Of a stretch of DNA of 49,730 nucleotides, positions 49,203-49,730 are shown piece by piece. The notes beneath the pieces were generated by a model. It was not told the origin of the DNA. It searched no databases and saw only the letters and a program-made list of their open reading frames with translations. The translations under genes were made by a program, and so were the position numbers. Source of the stretch: a virus. Every line of letters begins with the position of its first letter. The first letter of the stretch is position 1. The DNA lies in the IMG/VR virus record IMGVR_UViG_3300031918_000041, positions 1-49,730 of that record; one strand, 5' to 3'.

Positions 49203-49730
49203 AACATCCAACGCCCTCTTCCCCGGACGCCCCAACTACACCGGCCCCACTTCCGGCTGGTTCGGTCTACTCCATCACTCCGAGCTGTTCGAAACCTCGC
49301 ACGACGTGAACGAGCGTGTTGCCTACGTGAAGGCGAACAAGCCTAAACGCGAGGTGGCGCTCCGCCTGCACAACATGGCCTACCTCGGCGCTATCGCCTC
49401 AACGTGCGACAAGCGTGCCCCGCTGTACGCCGACTACAAGGCCAAGCGTGCCCCGCTGGACGCCGACTGGCAGGCCAAGTGTGACGCGCTGTACGCCAAC
49501 TGGCAGGCCAAGTGTGACGCGCTGTACGCCAACTGGCAGGCCAAGTGTGACGCGCTGTACGCCGACTACGAGGCCAAGCGTGCCCCGCTGTACGCCGACT
49601 GGCGGGCCAAGCGTGCCCCGCTGGACGCCGACTACGAGGCCAAGCGTGCCCCGCTGGACGCCGACTACGAGGCCAAGCGTGCCCCGCTGGACGCCGACTA
49701 CGAGGCCAAGTGTGCCCCGCTGGACGCCGA
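49192..49730 (+). CDS. 11-residue-repeat protein, N-terminal part (gene continues at the window start)
   Basis: Open to the right edge. Residues 1-73 form a unique domain (MTTETSNALFPGRPNYTGPT, then HDVNERVAYVKANKPKREVAL, MAYLGAIASTC). From residue 74 the 11-residue repeats begin. Collapsing the 148-bp terminal overlap joins the frame to 1-257, giving a 215-residue protein. Its N-terminal domain differs from that of the paralogue at 46908, so the repeat module is shared between two different heads. Confidence 0.85.
   Translation, partial: MTTETSNALFPGRPNYTGPTSGWFGLLHHSELFETSHDVNERVAYVKANKPKREVALRLHNMAYLGAIASTCDKRAPLYADYKAKRAPLDADWQAKCDALYANWQAKCDALYANWQAKCDALYADYEAKRAPLYADWRAKRAPLDADYEAKRAPLDADYEAKRAPLDADYEAKCAPLDA
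49411..49730 (+). repeat. 33-bp tandem repeat array (second array, proximal part)
   Basis: Units of the same kind as 47076-47504, including two identical consecutive ANWQAKCDALY units, continuing into 1-176 after the overlap is collapsed (ten full units plus a partial first one). Confidence 0.9.
49583..49730. repeat. right copy of 148-bp terminal direct repeat
   Basis: Matches bases 1-148 except at 49604 (G here, A at 22), which changes an Arg codon (CGG) to Gln (CAG) in the repeat protein. Confidence 0.9.

Noticed and set aside
1-49730. Prophage with lysogeny module
   Set aside because: No integrase, attachment sites, CI-like or Cro-like genes were recognised; the RHH protein and the parS-like site alone do not prove lysogeny.

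Overview
The window is essentially a complete tailed-phage genome with a podovirus-like (T7/P22-type) architecture, not a bacterial chromosome segment. It carries large terminase, portal, scaffold-like and capsid genes, a short-tail adaptor/nozzle pair, internal-virion-type proteins and a family A DNA polymerase. No integrase, excisionase, CI-like repressor, phage RNA polymerase or tRNA gene was recognised. The first 148 bases repeat the last 148 bases with one mismatch (position 22 versus 49604). Overlapping them gives a circular or terminally redundant genome of about 49,582 bp and restores one intact gene across the junction. The host cannot be named. A heptosyltransferase-type enzyme and an exported muramidase-like protein suggest a Gram-negative host. 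Most leaders are AT-rich and lack Shine-Dalgarno motifs, as in Bacteroidota, Verrucomicrobiota and relatives.

Layout. (1) 45.6-49.7 kb, continuing through the ends to 12.55 kb, plus strand: small accessory genes, two genes carrying 33-bp (11-residue) tandem repeats, an exported lysozyme-like protein, then the replication module. That module is primase-helicase, DUF2800 Cas4-like nuclease, DUF2815 protein, DNA polymerase, VRR-NUC nuclease and SNF2 helicase. (2) 26.2 down to 12.6 kb, minus strand: HNH endonuclease, large terminase, Zn-ribbon protein, small virion proteins, portal, scaffold, HNH, major capsid protein, a fibre with a glycosidase-like propeller, and membrane proteins. (3) 26.26-30.35 kb, plus strand: a glycosyltransferase/methyltransferase cassette led by a ribbon-helix-helix regulator, with its own promoter-like sequence and a terminator. 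(4) 45.5 down to 30.3 kb, minus strand: an HTH protein, KTSC protein, GroES-like co-chaperonin, tail adaptor, a giant nozzle-propeller-LamG fusion, collar fibre, cupin and internal virion proteins. Genes within modules are tightly packed, often with ATGA or GTGA overlaps.

Most notable: a perfect bacterial parS-like site (45468-45483) in the early/late divergent region with no parA or parB gene; a combinatorial 11-residue repeat family at two loci whose differences are all nonsynonymous; paralogous propellers on two different tail proteins; a 39-bp in-frame duplication inside the DNA polymerase gene; and HNH-AP2 homing endonucleases with two catalytically empty derivatives.
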